Below the pieces are notes generated by a model. That model was not told the DNA's origin. It saw nothing but the letters and a program-made list of their open reading frames with translations, and made no database searches. A stretch of DNA of 64,000 nt. Source: Flammeovirga aprica JL-4. GTDB lineage: Bacteria; Bacteroidota; Bacteroidia; Cytophagales; Flammeovirgaceae. Location: positions 1-64,000 of the forward strand of contig NZ_JABANE010000048.1 in assembly GCF_012844305.1 (NCBI RefSeq), given 5' to 3'. Each line of letters begins with the position of its first letter. Within the stretch, counting starts at the first letter, position 1. Shown here piece after piece: positions 30,106-39,800 of the stretch. Made by a program: the position numbers and the translations under genes.

Positions 30106-30555
30106 TTATTTTGTTATACTCTCCTCCACATGGTTATTATTGGTCATAAGGTTTGCTACAAGTTTAAATAAGTTACCCCAAGCAGTTTTAGCTTTCATTG
30201 TCCAAGCATTACCTACGTTATCCTCTAATGCATATAGAAAAGCTGTAGCTGCAGTCTCATAACTACTATCTTGAACACCATAACAATGTGAATGTCTTTG
30301 GCCTAAAGCTTTAATTAGACCTACTAACTTATCAAAGTCATTAAGATTGTATACTAAAAAACCTATCATGTCCATCAGCTTTTTTCTTTGAGGTGTAATA
30401 TCTTCAGAGAATAGTTCTTCTAATGAAGGGTCCAACTCAAAAAGTTTATCGTAGAAGGTTTTTGCCACAATCAAAGCACTTGGTTCGATTGTAGAAAAAG
30501 TCTCCTGAATTAATTTGATTTGATCTGAGCTAATTATAGCATTTTCAATTTTCAT
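30106..30555 (-). CDS. Single-domain globin, copy 2
   Basis: A 149-aa paralogue of the globin at 27564-28016, with long shared stretches (FYDKLFELDPSLEELFSED; QRKKLMDMIGFLVYNLND). The predicted proximal ligand is His88 in LGQRHSHCYGV and the distal residue is Gln56. It differs in having a Cys three residues after His88's neighbour (HSHC), absent from copy 1. It should bind O2/NO. Start ATG 30555 is chosen because the alignment with copy 1 begins there. The upstream 15 codons of the longer frame overlap an inverted repeat and are probably leader. Confidence 0.88.
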   Translation of the reverse strand: MKIENAIISSDQIKLIQETFSTIEPSALIVAKTFYDKLFELDPSLEELFSEDITPQRKKLMDMIGFLVYNLNDFDKLVGLIKALGQRHSHCYGVQDSSYETAATAFLYALEDNVGNAWTMKAKTAWGNLFKLVANLMTNNNHVEESITK

Positions 30556-30585
30556 TTTTAAATGAGTTATAGTTCTACTAAGTTG

Positions 30586-30628
30586 AAGTACCAAGCTCAA
30601 AAAAGAAAATCTTTAAGGCTTGGCACTT
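30586..30628 (-). promoter_or_regulatory. Inverted repeat just upstream of globin 2
   Basis: AAGTACCAAGC (30586-30596) and GCTTGGCACTT (30618-30628) form an 11-bp stem with one wobble and a 21-nt loop containing a T run on the minus strand. It lies 31 nt before the globin start and about 100 nt past the biotin-carboxylase-like gene, so it may be a leader structure or a terminator. Confidence 0.4.
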
Positions 30629-30726
30629 ACTTTTTAATATTATGATTGAAGAGTTTGAATTAAAAATAATGACATATGCAACTCATCATTATTTTATTCT
30701 ATTTTAATTTTCACTAAAACAAATTA

Positions 30727-32577
30727 TTATACAGTCTCAATAATTGCCTGGCCGGAAGCTAAGAAATCACCCTCGGTTACAAAAATAGTATTGATGTTCC
30801 CTTCAGATTCAGCTGTGATAGTATTCTCCATTTTCATAGATTCTAAAATAATCACGGGATCACCTTTCTTGACCCTATCACCTGCTTTTACAACAACATC
30901 CAACACTTTTCCAGGCATTGGTGAATTTGTTTTCTCGCCTGTAATAATTGTCTGTGGTTGTTTTTCAACTCGCTTCTCCTTCCTTGTCTTTTTTAATTTA
31001 TTCACCGATTCCCACTTTTGCTTTTTCTGTTTTTTTAAAAAACCTTTAGCAACAGATGGAAATAATTCTAATAACAGTTCTTCTTCATAGTTTTCTGCTA
31101 ATTTGACGTTTCCATACTCAGTCAATTTCACATTGTCTTGAAGCTTATAATTACTTGTATCAAATGGTCTTTCATTTGTAAAACCACATATCTTCTTTCT
31201 AAATTCAGGTTGAATAGGAATAGGTGTTTTTCCGTAATCACCTTTCACCAAACTCATAAATTGATTAGATGTATTGGAGTACATATCTTTTCCAGCCTTA
31301 AGACTAACAGCCGCATTTACCGCTTGTGCACCAACAATTTGACTAGTTGGAGTAACTAATGGAGGTAAGCCAGCATCCATACGTACTTGTGGGATTAACT
31401 TCATTGCCTCATCTAAAATCTCCTCGGAACCTAATGCCTTCAATTGTGCAACCATATTAGAGTACATTCCCCCTGGCACTTCTGCGTCTTTTACTTTTGT
31501 ATCCGGTTTTGGGAAATTAAAATAGTCTTCAATTTGATGACATATTTCTAATAATATTTTCTCTTTGCCCTCTTTTACTGCCTTGATCGCTTTATCAAAA
31601 AGCTTTTCAACTTCAGGAGGAAGCGTATCAGTTAATGGATTAAATGGCTTAGGAAAACTTTCATAGGCATCATACTCCTTTAATTCTTTACGAATCTCAA
31701 ATAATTTTTCGTTGATTTTTGCAACGGCTTGCATATCAACACCCATATAAATACCTAATTTTTGTGTAAATATATAGATCAACTCTAAAGCAACGCCTGC
31801 AGATCCACCAGCAAAATACCAAATGTTAGTGTCCACAATATCAGCACCACTCATTATTGCACACAAAACAGCAGCAAGACCATAGCCAGGTGTACAGTGT
31901 GTATGAAAATCTACGGGCACTGATAGATTTTTTTTAAATAACCTAACTAATTTTGATACTCGCATAGGCGGTATTAAACCACTCATATCTTTAATTGTGA
32001 TCATATCAGCTCCTAACCTTTCCATTTCTTGAGCTTTCCTCAAAAAGTACTGATCTGTAAAAACTGCTTTTGGAAGGTACTTACCTTTGAAAAAACCTTT
32101 TACTCTATCACAAATGGTATATTGAGGATCAATTGTATAACAAACAGCACAATCTGCGATTCCCCCATATTTTTTTACATATTTAATGGTTGACTGAATA
32201 TTGTTAATATCATTGAGAGCATCAAAAATTCTCATCACACTCAGTCCTTTATTAATTGAGGTTTTACAAAACCCTTCAATAATTGAGTTTGTGTAAGGAG
32301 TGTAACCAAATAAATTACGACCTCTTGATAATGCTGTCAGCTTACTAACATAGCCCACTGATTCATGAATTTTGTTTAAACGCGTCCATGGATTTTCACC
32401 TAAATAACGCATTATTGAATCTGGAACTGCCCCACCCCATACTTCCATGGCATAAAAGTTGGCATTTTTATAGTCTGGTAAAACTCGATCTATCTGATCT
32501 TGAGTCATTCTTGTGGCAAATAGTGACTGCTGCCCATCACGAAGTGTTAAATCCCTAATTAATAATTTTTTTGACAT
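30727..32577 (-). CDS. Biotin-dependent carboxyltransferase (oxaloacetate decarboxylase alpha / pyruvate carboxylase B-like)
   Basis: 616 aa. The N-terminal carboxyltransferase TIM barrel shows TLRDGQQSL with metal-binding Asp14, MITIKDMSG with the carboxylated-lysine region, and His225/His227 in DFHTHCTPG. A conserved carboxylase domain (about 310-470) leads to a biotinyl domain at the C-terminus with Lys582 in ESMKMENT. Such subunits transfer carboxyl groups between biotin and pyruvate/oxaloacetate. The partner subunit (biotin carboxylase, or the membrane decarboxylase beta/gamma chains) is not in this window, so which complex it joins is open. ATG 32577 (MSKKLLIRDLTL) is preferred to the longer frame because the family's conserved sequence begins there. 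Confidence 0.9.
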   Translation of the reverse strand: MSKKLLIRDLTLRDGQQSLFATRMTQDQIDRVLPDYKNANFYAMEVWGGAVPDSIMRYLGENPWTRLNKIHESVGYVSKLTALSRGRNLFGYTPYTNSIIEGFCKTSINKGLSVMRIFDALNDINNIQSTIKYVKKYGGIADCAVCYTIDPQYTICDRVKGFFKGKYLPKAVFTDQYFLRKAQEMERLGADMITIKDMSGLIPPMRVSKLVRLFKKNLSVPVDFHTHCTPGYGLAAVLCAIMSGADIVDTNIWYFAGGSAGVALELIYIFTQKLGIYMGVDMQAVAKINEKLFEIRKELKEYDAYESFPKPFNPLTDTLPPEVEKLFDKAIKAVKEGKEKILLEICHQIEDYFNFPKPDTKVKDAEVPGGMYSNMVAQLKALGSEEILDEAMKLIPQVRMDAGLPPLVTPTSQIVGAQAVNAAVSLKAGKDMYSNTSNQFMSLVKGDYGKTPIPIQPEFRKKICGFTNERPFDTSNYKLQDNVKLTEYGNVKLAENYEEELLLELFPSVAKGFLKKQKKQKWESVNKLKKTRKEKRVEKQPQTIITGEKTNSPMPGKVLDVVVKAGDRVKKGDPVIILESMKMENTITAESEGNINTIFVTEGDFLASGQAIIETV

Positions 32578-32757
32578 AATAATTTGAATTGAATTAGCTT
32601 GATAAAGCTTAAATATCAAACCACAATTATTTACACTATTTCTTCCTATTTTTTGAGATCAAAACGCTTTAAATCTATGAAGAGAAGAACTAATGTTAAG
32701 TGAATTATGGTCTTACTAAATATGCTTTACAATTATTGTTGTTTAATAGTATGCTAA

Positions 32758-32792
32758 GTACTAATGCATCTATTGCTTTATAGCATTAGTAC
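32758..32792 (-). terminator. Hairpin directly after the SpoIIE-type gene
   Basis: A perfect 10-bp stem, GTACTAATGC with GCATTAGTAC, and a 15-nt loop, beginning 6 nt after the stop codon at 32799. The T run is weak. Confidence 0.55.
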
Positions 32793-32798
32793 AAATGA

Positions 32799-34220
32799 TT
32801 AATTTTTATTGAAGCAGAAAACTGTGATATCATCTCGCTGTTTTTCTAAAAAATTATCTTCTGCAAAATTATTCAGTGTTTTAAGCCAGTCTTTTCCATA
32901 TTTCCTGTAGAAATCCTCACATAATTTTCCAAAAGCTACTTTTCCCACTTTGCCTCCATCTTTTAATTGCTGATCTGGATAACCATCTGTATACATCACC
33001 ATAACATCATCAGGTGATAATGTGATAGAATGATTTTCAAATGCACGGTTACTTCTTAAATACCCCCCGACTGATCTATTTGTAGATGGTAATATCTTCA
33101 CACCTTTTTCATTTACTTTCAATAACTTACCTTTTGCAGAAGAATATTGAATATGTTTATCGGTCATGTAAATAACAGTAAGCTCTGCTCCATCATTTTG
33201 TGAATATCGTGTATCAAAAGATTGATTTAATCTATGCAAAAGAATTTCATGTAAATCGCTCAATAACTCTGAAGGTAATTCTGGCAGGAAAGGTAAACCT
33301 TCAAAATAACTCATGATGACTATTGACAACAGTGAAGCTGAGATACCATGCCCAGTACAATCACCTAATACCACCAATGAGGTTTTTCCATAATCATTTA
33401 CAAAATAAAAATCCCCACTCACTAAATCTTTTGGTCTGTAAAAAACAGCATGTTCATCAAAGAAATCATCCAACCTTGATTTATCAGGAAGCATTGTTTG
33501 CTGAATTTTAGAAGCATATTTTAAAGCATCCTGAATTTCCAATAATTCAGTTTTAGCGAGTAGTTTTTCTTTTTCAAGCTTCTGCTGGTTCACCTCTGCC
33601 TTAACCAATTGATTCTCATGTTCTTTTGTAGTAATTAATTCCTCTTGTTGTTGTCTTAGTTCTTCTTCCTGAGAAATGATTTCCTCATGCTGGATTTTAA
33701 TCTCTTTTAGAAACGTTGTTTGTGCTTCCTCATATCTATTAATGGTCCAGATAATTTCAAATGACACCCCAATAAATACCATAAATTGAATTAGCTTTTC
33801 AGGAATCTCAGAATCAAACTCCATATATTTTATCAAGGAAGAATCAGTTAAGTTTAAAATCAACAACCCTGTAATAATCATAAAACAAAGTGTTGCATAG
33901 ATGTTCGCTGATTTTAAACCGAAAAAGAGGTACGCGCTTAAAAGAGGCGATAAGAAGAAAAATATTGTGGGTGCCGTAGCTCCTCCTTGAAAAATACAAA
34001 AAGTAGTGATGACCGAAACCAAGAAAACTACTTGAAGATGCCTTCTTACTTCTTCCCTTATTGGTGAAATCATGATTATTAATTGCAGAAATGCAAAAAG
34101 CACAAGCAACTTTGCTTCAAGATATAATTCCAAAAATATGTTTACTGGAATGTAGAAAATTAGTAAGCCGAATAGTGCATTTGATTTTTTTTTCGCAAAT
34201 GCGTCTTTATCAATTCCCAT
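32799..34220 (-). CDS. Membrane-anchored SpoIIE-family protein phosphatase
   Basis: 473 aa. Residues about 15-160 contain five to six hydrophobic segments. A coiled coil rich in E, Q and K follows (about 165-235, e.g. HEEIISQEEELRQQQEEL). The C-terminal PP2C/SpoIIE domain shows RPKDLVSGDFYF, LGDCTGHGISASLLS, MYTDGYPDQ and RDDITVFCF, with the metal-binding aspartates in place. These enzymes dephosphorylate serine/threonine on anti-sigma-factor antagonists or related partners. Here the membrane part may sense a signal in place of the periplasmic 7TMR or HAMP modules of relatives. No partner-switching partner (STAS or HPK-type anti-sigma) is in the window. Confidence 0.9.
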   Translation of the reverse strand: MGIDKDAFAKKKSNALFGLLIFYIPVNIFLELYLEAKLLVLFAFLQLIIMISPIREEVRRHLQVVFLVSVITTFCIFQGGATAPTIFFFLSPLLSAYLFFGLKSANIYATLCFMIITGLLILNLTDSSLIKYMEFDSEIPEKLIQFMVFIGVSFEIIWTINRYEEAQTTFLKEIKIQHEEIISQEEELRQQQEELITTKEHENQLVKAEVNQQKLEKEKLLAKTELLEIQDALKYASKIQQTMLPDKSRLDDFFDEHAVFYRPKDLVSGDFYFVNDYGKTSLVVLGDCTGHGISASLLSIVIMSYFEGLPFLPELPSELLSDLHEILLHRLNQSFDTRYSQNDGAELTVIYMTDKHIQYSSAKGKLLKVNEKGVKILPSTNRSVGGYLRSNRAFENHSITLSPDDVMVMYTDGYPDQQLKDGGKVGKVAFGKLCEDFYRKYGKDWLKTLNNFAEDNFLEKQRDDITVFCFNKN

Positions 34221-34770
34221 AGCTGAAGGTGAATTATCTATATAAAAAAAATAACTAAGTCGTCATCAGAGAAAATATGTAGTAAAATTTAAATAGTAGT
34301 TGAAACAAAAAATCTATAAAAATTTAAACAATATGATCCTTATTCTATCCTCTTAGTGAATAGATCAAAATCAATTCTTTATAATTATTTTTTGTTCGAA
34401 AATCGTTACATATTTTCTTTAAATAAAATTTGAAAGATGTAATAAACTCTCACTTAGAATGAGTATTCTAAAAAAAGAGGATTGTGTTATCAGAAAAAGA
34501 TTAAATCATCTGATTAATTATATTATTCAGTACACATAATGAAGAGGTTTTAATTATTAAAAATAGTTCATATCAGTATCTTCATATCAAAATGAATATC
34601 TCATATCCACATCAATGGTTTATAGTTTCTTGGTTTATTTATCTATATTAAATATCCATATATATCACTGAATATCATAATATTAAACAACTTTTATAAA
34701 TCAAAAAACCACCTCATTAAATTACATTAACATTGCATTCAAATTTATAAAAATATCATCTCTAATAATT
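34221..34770. other. AT-rich intergenic region
   Basis: Noncoding, with many short repeats of ATATC/TCATA type but no clear gene, promoter or RNA structure. Confidence 0.5.
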
Positions 34771-34804
34771 GCTGGCCTATGCCTTTTTTAAAACGTAGAC
34801 CAGC
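34771..34804 (-). terminator. Hairpin after the last gene of the DUF285 array
   Basis: On the minus strand GCTGGTCTA pairs with TAGGCCAGC (one G-U) around a 16-nt loop with a T4/A4 core. It begins 10 nt after the stop codon at 34815. It is probably the terminator of the array. Confidence 0.6.
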
Positions 34805-34814
34805 TTTATTAATT

Positions 34815-36668
34815 CTATTCTTTTACAAATTTTCTTATCACAACTTTACCCGAACCATCCGTAACTCTTAAGATTCCAGCTTTATTAAATTCTTTTTGAA
34901 ATTCCCACCATTTTAGCTTTTCACCTTCATGTACGGTGAGAGATCCAGAATCGATTAATTGACCTGTGAAATCATATAGTTTCCACTCTAAGTTGCCGTG
35001 AAGGTTGTTTATATTAATTTCTGGTTTTTCTAAAGAGTTGGTAAAGGCATTTTTAGTACGTGCACCACTTCCTGCTCCACAAGATTTACCATAATCATAA
35101 ATTGTCCATCCAAAATTATTAATAATAGAAGCTCTCGCGTCACTACCCTCACAATACGATGATGAAACATCGAATCGAAGGCCGTAATGTAAATCTAAAT
35201 TACTCCAAGAGTTCAATAATTTATCGTAATTTTCAGACGAAATACCACTATTTGTCAACATAGCAGTCACGTTAATAGCTGTAGAAATATCCCAATTGCT
35301 AAGGTCTCTATTAAAAGAAGTTGCTCCATTAAACATATGTTCCATCCATGTTGCAGAAGTTACCTCCCAACCACTAATATTACCATTAAATGAAGGTGCT
35401 TCATAAAACATATAACACATATTTCGAACATTTGACACATCCCAGTGGCTAATATCTCCATTAAAAGAAGATGCTTGACAAAACATTCCTTGCATGCCGT
35501 ATCCTTCATTAAACAAGGATAAATCTGGAGTATCTTGTGCCGAAAAAGCCTCCAATTTTTTACAATCAAAAAACGAAAAATTAAAATCTTCAAATTTAGA
35601 ATTACCCCATTGTGCTACATCTATTATACTTTTGGGAGCTTCGAAGTAGTCTACCTGTCCTCTTATTCTTATTGTATCAGGTACTTTGTTTTCATAATTA
35701 TATGTAATATCCTGATAATCATCATTTGAGATAGATAACCAACTTCCATTGTTTTCCCAATCAATATCAAATGCCCCTTTAATGCCTAAAATTGTAATTT
35801 CACTTTCACTTCCATCAACCACCAAAACAAGATCTTCTTTCTTCGAGACATCCTGGCAAACTCCCTTATCCGTAATTGTCCAATTATAGTGATCTATCAA
35901 AAATTGTCTTTCTGAAGATGACTCACAATAGTTTACTGAAGCATCTAGTTTAACTCCTCTTTTTAATCCAGGCAATGCACTCCAACTTTTCAATAGTTTA
36001 TCATAGTTTTCTGTACTTAACCCACTATTCACAAACATATCTTCCATGTTTACCACAGAACTGACATCCCATTTACTTATATCTGAGTCATGAATCAAGG
36101 CGTTAGTGAACATAAACCTCATATTTTTTACTTGAGAGACATCCCAATTACTAAGGTCTTGATTGAAACTCTCTGCTCTAACAAAAGCAGATCGCATACT
36201 CTCTACATGAGAAACATCCCAGAGGCTAACATCTCCATTAAACTGCCTAGAACCACTAAACGTATATGACATATCAGTTACAGCTGATAAATTTGGAGTA
36301 TCATTTGCTGAAAATGATTTTAAAAAATAACATTGCTGAAATGTTTGCTTTAAACTTGTGAAATTGACATCTCCCCATTGCACTACATCTATGATACTTT
36401 TAGGAGCTATAAAGTGATTTAATTCTCCTCTGATACGAATAGTATCGGGAGGGCTTGACAATGTTCTTGTTATTTGCTCCAATCCATTAGTGGATATTTC
36501 CTCCCATTCATCATTATTCTCCCAGTCTACTTCAAAAGAGTTTGCTGTATTACCAGAGAATGATACTTGATTTGTTGATTGATTCACCACAAATATAAAG
36601 TCAGTACTTTGTCCAACACACGGTACACAAAAGCTTATCGCTAATAAAATTGTAAAAAAATTTTTCAT
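34815..36668 (-). CDS. BspA/DUF285 repeat surface protein, two modules
   Basis: 617 aa with a signal peptide ending near residue 20 (CVPCVGQS). Two modules begin near residues 22 and 285, each with a PKD-like beta domain ([28 protein letters not shown]), then DUF285 repeats, then a two-Cys closing segment. Repeats are of the type [16 protein letters not shown]. The end is the same C-terminal domain as in the other copies ([35 protein letters not shown]). It is likely secreted and surface-attached. It is the last gene of the tandem array and is separated from the preceding one by 215 bp containing a long inverted repeat. Confidence 0.87.
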   Translation of the reverse strand: MKNFFTILLAISFCVPCVGQSTDFIFVVNQSTNQVSFSGNTANSFEVDWENNDEWEEISTNGLEQITRTLSSPPDTIRIRGELNHFIAPKSIIDVVQWGDVNFTSLKQTFQQCYFLKSFSANDTPNLSAVTDMSYTFSGSRQFNGDVSLWDVSHVESMRSAFVRAESFNQDLSNWDVSQVKNMRFMFTNALIHDSDISKWDVSSVVNMEDMFVNSGLSTENYDKLLKSWSALPGLKRGVKLDASVNYCESSSERQFLIDHYNWTITDKGVCQDVSKKEDLVLVVDGSESEITILGIKGAFDIDWENNGSWLSISNDDYQDITYNYENKVPDTIRIRGQVDYFEAPKSIIDVAQWGNSKFEDFNFSFFDCKKLEAFSAQDTPDLSLFNEGYGMQGMFCQASSFNGDISHWDVSNVRNMCYMFYEAPSFNGNISGWEVTSATWMEHMFNGATSFNRDLSNWDISTAINVTAMLTNSGISSENYDKLLNSWSNLDLHYGLRFDVSSSYCEGSDARASIINNFGWTIYDYGKSCGAGSGARTKNAFTNSLEKPEININNLHGNLEWKLYDFTGQLIDSGSLTVHEGEKLKWWEFQKEFNKAGILRVTDGSGKVVIRKFVKE

Positions 36669-36681
36669 TGTTTCATTTGAG

Positions 36682-36873
36682 GTAGCCTATATCTAATAAA
36701 AGATAAGTACAAAGTCAAAAATAAATTATAGTTAATTCTAATTTATTTTTTGTGAGTACAACGCTAAAAAACGTATTAATAGTGGTTCTATTGAAAGTTT
36801 TTTGAAGGAAGTAATCGCAAAACAATAAATAGAATTAGTATTAGATAATTTTGAATTTGTACTTATAGGCTAC
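36682..36873. repeat. Long-range inverted repeat between two DUF285 genes
   Basis: GTAGCCTATA plus AGTACAAA (36682-36713, split by a 14-nt insertion) recurs inverted as an uninterrupted 18-mer at 36856-36873. Between them is another hairpin, a perfect 12-bp A/T-rich stem at 36717-36750 with a 10-nt loop. The GTAGCC core matches the arms of the 32-nt hairpins in the other spacers of the array. Confidence 0.6.
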
Positions 36874-36883
36874 TTGATTAAGT

Positions 36884-39800
36884 TTATTGTTTAATAAATT
36901 TTTTAACTGCTACTTTACCCGAATTATCCGTAATTCTTAAGATTCCAGCTTTCTTATATTCTTTTTGTAAATCCCACCATTTTAGCTGTTCGCCCTCTTG
37001 TAAGGTGAGTGTTCCTGAATCGATTAATTGACCTGTAAAATCATAAAGTTTCCACTCTAAATTTCCATGGAGTTCCTCTATATTTAATACTGGTTCTTCT
37101 AACAAATGATTATTTGAGTTGCTTGTTCGTGCACTACTTCCTCTAGTACAAGATTCTCCACCGTCGCTTATGTCCCATCCAAAATCATCTGTTAGAGTGG
37201 CTCTAGCATCACTGCCAGCACAATATGTAATAGAAGATGCTCCCAACATTACACCAGTTTCTAAGTTAGGTAATTTACTCCAGCCTATTAATATGTTATC
37301 GTAATTTTCAGAGGAAAGACTGGTTATTCCTTCAAACATATCCTCCAAAGTTGTAGCTGATGATACATCCCAATCACCCAAGTCTTGATTGAAAGTGTAA
37401 GCATAAGAAAACATCCCTTTCATTGTTGTTACAGAAGAAACATCCCAGTTACTTATATCACAATTAAAGTTAGTAGATGCATAAAACATATAAGACATGT
37501 TAGTTACTGATGACACATCCCAGTTATTAAGGTTTTGATTGAAATTATGTGTTCTTTCAAACATATAAGACATGTCAGTTACTGATGAGACATCCCAACT
37601 ACTCATTTCTTGATTGTATGCTTCGGCACTGTGGAACATGGCATGCATAGTTGTCACTGACAAGACATCCCATTCATTCAGACTTTGATTGAATAACTTT
37701 GCATTCTGAAACATCCCCAACATTGTTGTAACTGAAGAAACATCCCAGCTACCTATGTCTCCATTAAAGTTAAAAGCTCCGTAAAACATCCCCCGCATTG
37801 TTGTAACTGAAGAAACGTCCCAGCTACCTATGTCTCCATTAAAGATAGAAGATCCAAAAAACATCTCCTGCATATTTGTTACGGATGAGACATCCCAATC
37901 CAAACTTTGATTGAAAGAAGTTGCACCTCTAAACATCCCCTGCATTGTTGTAACAGATGACACATCCCAACTACCTATATCTCCATTAAATGATGTACCA
38001 TAAAACATCCAAGACGTATTTTTTACTGATGAAACATCCCAATTACCTATATCTCCATTAAAGCTAGAAGCTTCACTAAACATCTCCTGCATAGTTGTCA
38101 CTGACGAAACATCCCATGAGCTCAAGTTTTGATTGAATGAAGAAGCTCCATGAAACATTCTACTCATATCTGTAACTAATGATACAGCCCATGAGCTCAA
38201 GTCTTGGTTGAAAGAAGATGCACCTCTAAACATTTCAGACATATTTGTCACTGATGAAACGTCCCAATTACTCAAATCTTCATTGAAATTCACCGCATTC
38301 CTAAACATTCCATTCATATTTTCTACCGATGAGACATTCCAAGTACTTAAATTTACATTGAATGCAAGTGCTTCATAAAACATCACATACATATTAGTAA
38401 CAGATGAAACGTCCCACTCACTCAAATCTCCATTGAAGCTAGAGGCTTTATAAAACATCCAAGACATATTAGTAACAGACGAAACATCCCACTCACTCAA
38501 ATCTCCATTGAAGCTAGAGGCATGATTAAACATCCCTGCCATATTGGTTACTGATGAAACATCCCAAGTGCTCAAATCACCATTAAAGTTGGATGCTCCA
38601 TTAAAAGTATCTACAAGTGAAGTTACCTCAGAAAGATTTATAGAATCTGTTGCTGTGAATTTCTCTAGCTTCTTACAATCCTTAAAAGTTGACAATAAAG
38701 AGGTAAAATTTGTTTCTCCCCATTGAGCTACATCAATAATACTTTTAGGTGCATTAAAGTGATTTAGCTCTCCTCTGATACGTATAGTGTCTGGAGCATT
38801 TGTGATGGAGTGTGAAATTGTCTGATTTTCACCTGTTGAAATTTTTTCCCAGTTTTCATTATTCTCCCAGTCAATATAAAAAGATGATGAAGTAGTTACA
38901 GGAAAACTTATATTAGTTTCACTTCCATCAACGACAAGAATTAGATCTTCAGCCAATACCTCTTCACATGGTCCTCTGTCATTTATTGTCCAATTGTAGT
39001 CATTAATAAGTGACTGTCTTTCTGAAAAGGACTCACAATACTCCAATGAAACATCTAAGCGAACTCCCTCTTGTAAATCATTTGATTCAGGTAATGCACT
39101 CCACCCTTTCAGTAATTTATCATAATTTTCTGTTGAAAGGCCACTATTGATAAACATTTCATACATGCCTGTGACTGAAGAGATATTCCAATGGCTAATA
39201 TCTCCATTGAAAGAGGAAGCACCGTAAAACATCCAAGACATATTTGTAACTGATGAAACATCCCACTCACTCACATCTCCATTGAAGTTAGATGCCATTT
39301 GAAACATCACAGACATATCAGTAACAGATGAAACATCCCACTCACTCACATCTCCATTGAAGTTAGATGCTCTTTGAAACATCCAAGACATATCAGTAAC
39401 AGATGAAACGTCCCACTCACTCACATCTCCATTGAAGTTAGTGGCATTACTAAACATCCCTGCCATATTTGAAACAGATGAAACTTTCCATGAACTCAAA
39501 TCACCATTAAAACTAGACGCTCCATCAAACAACCCTACCATATTTGTAACTGATGAAACATTCCATGAACTCAAATTACCATTAAAACTAGACGCTCCAT
39601 GAAACATCCTATACATATTTGTAACTGATGAAACATCCCAAGTACTCAGATCTCCATTGAAATTTTCAGTACCATAAAATGTTTCTGCCAATGATGTCAC
39701 CTCAGAAAGATTTATAGTATCATTTGCTGTGAATTTCTCTAACTTCTCACAAGATTTAAATGTACTATCAAGAGAGGTAAAATTTGTTTCTCCCCATTGA

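Noticed and set aside
958-34220. tRNA, rRNA or known riboswitch
   Set aside because: I looked through the intergenic regions and saw no cloverleaf, rRNA core or recognised riboswitch motif; this was a visual check only.
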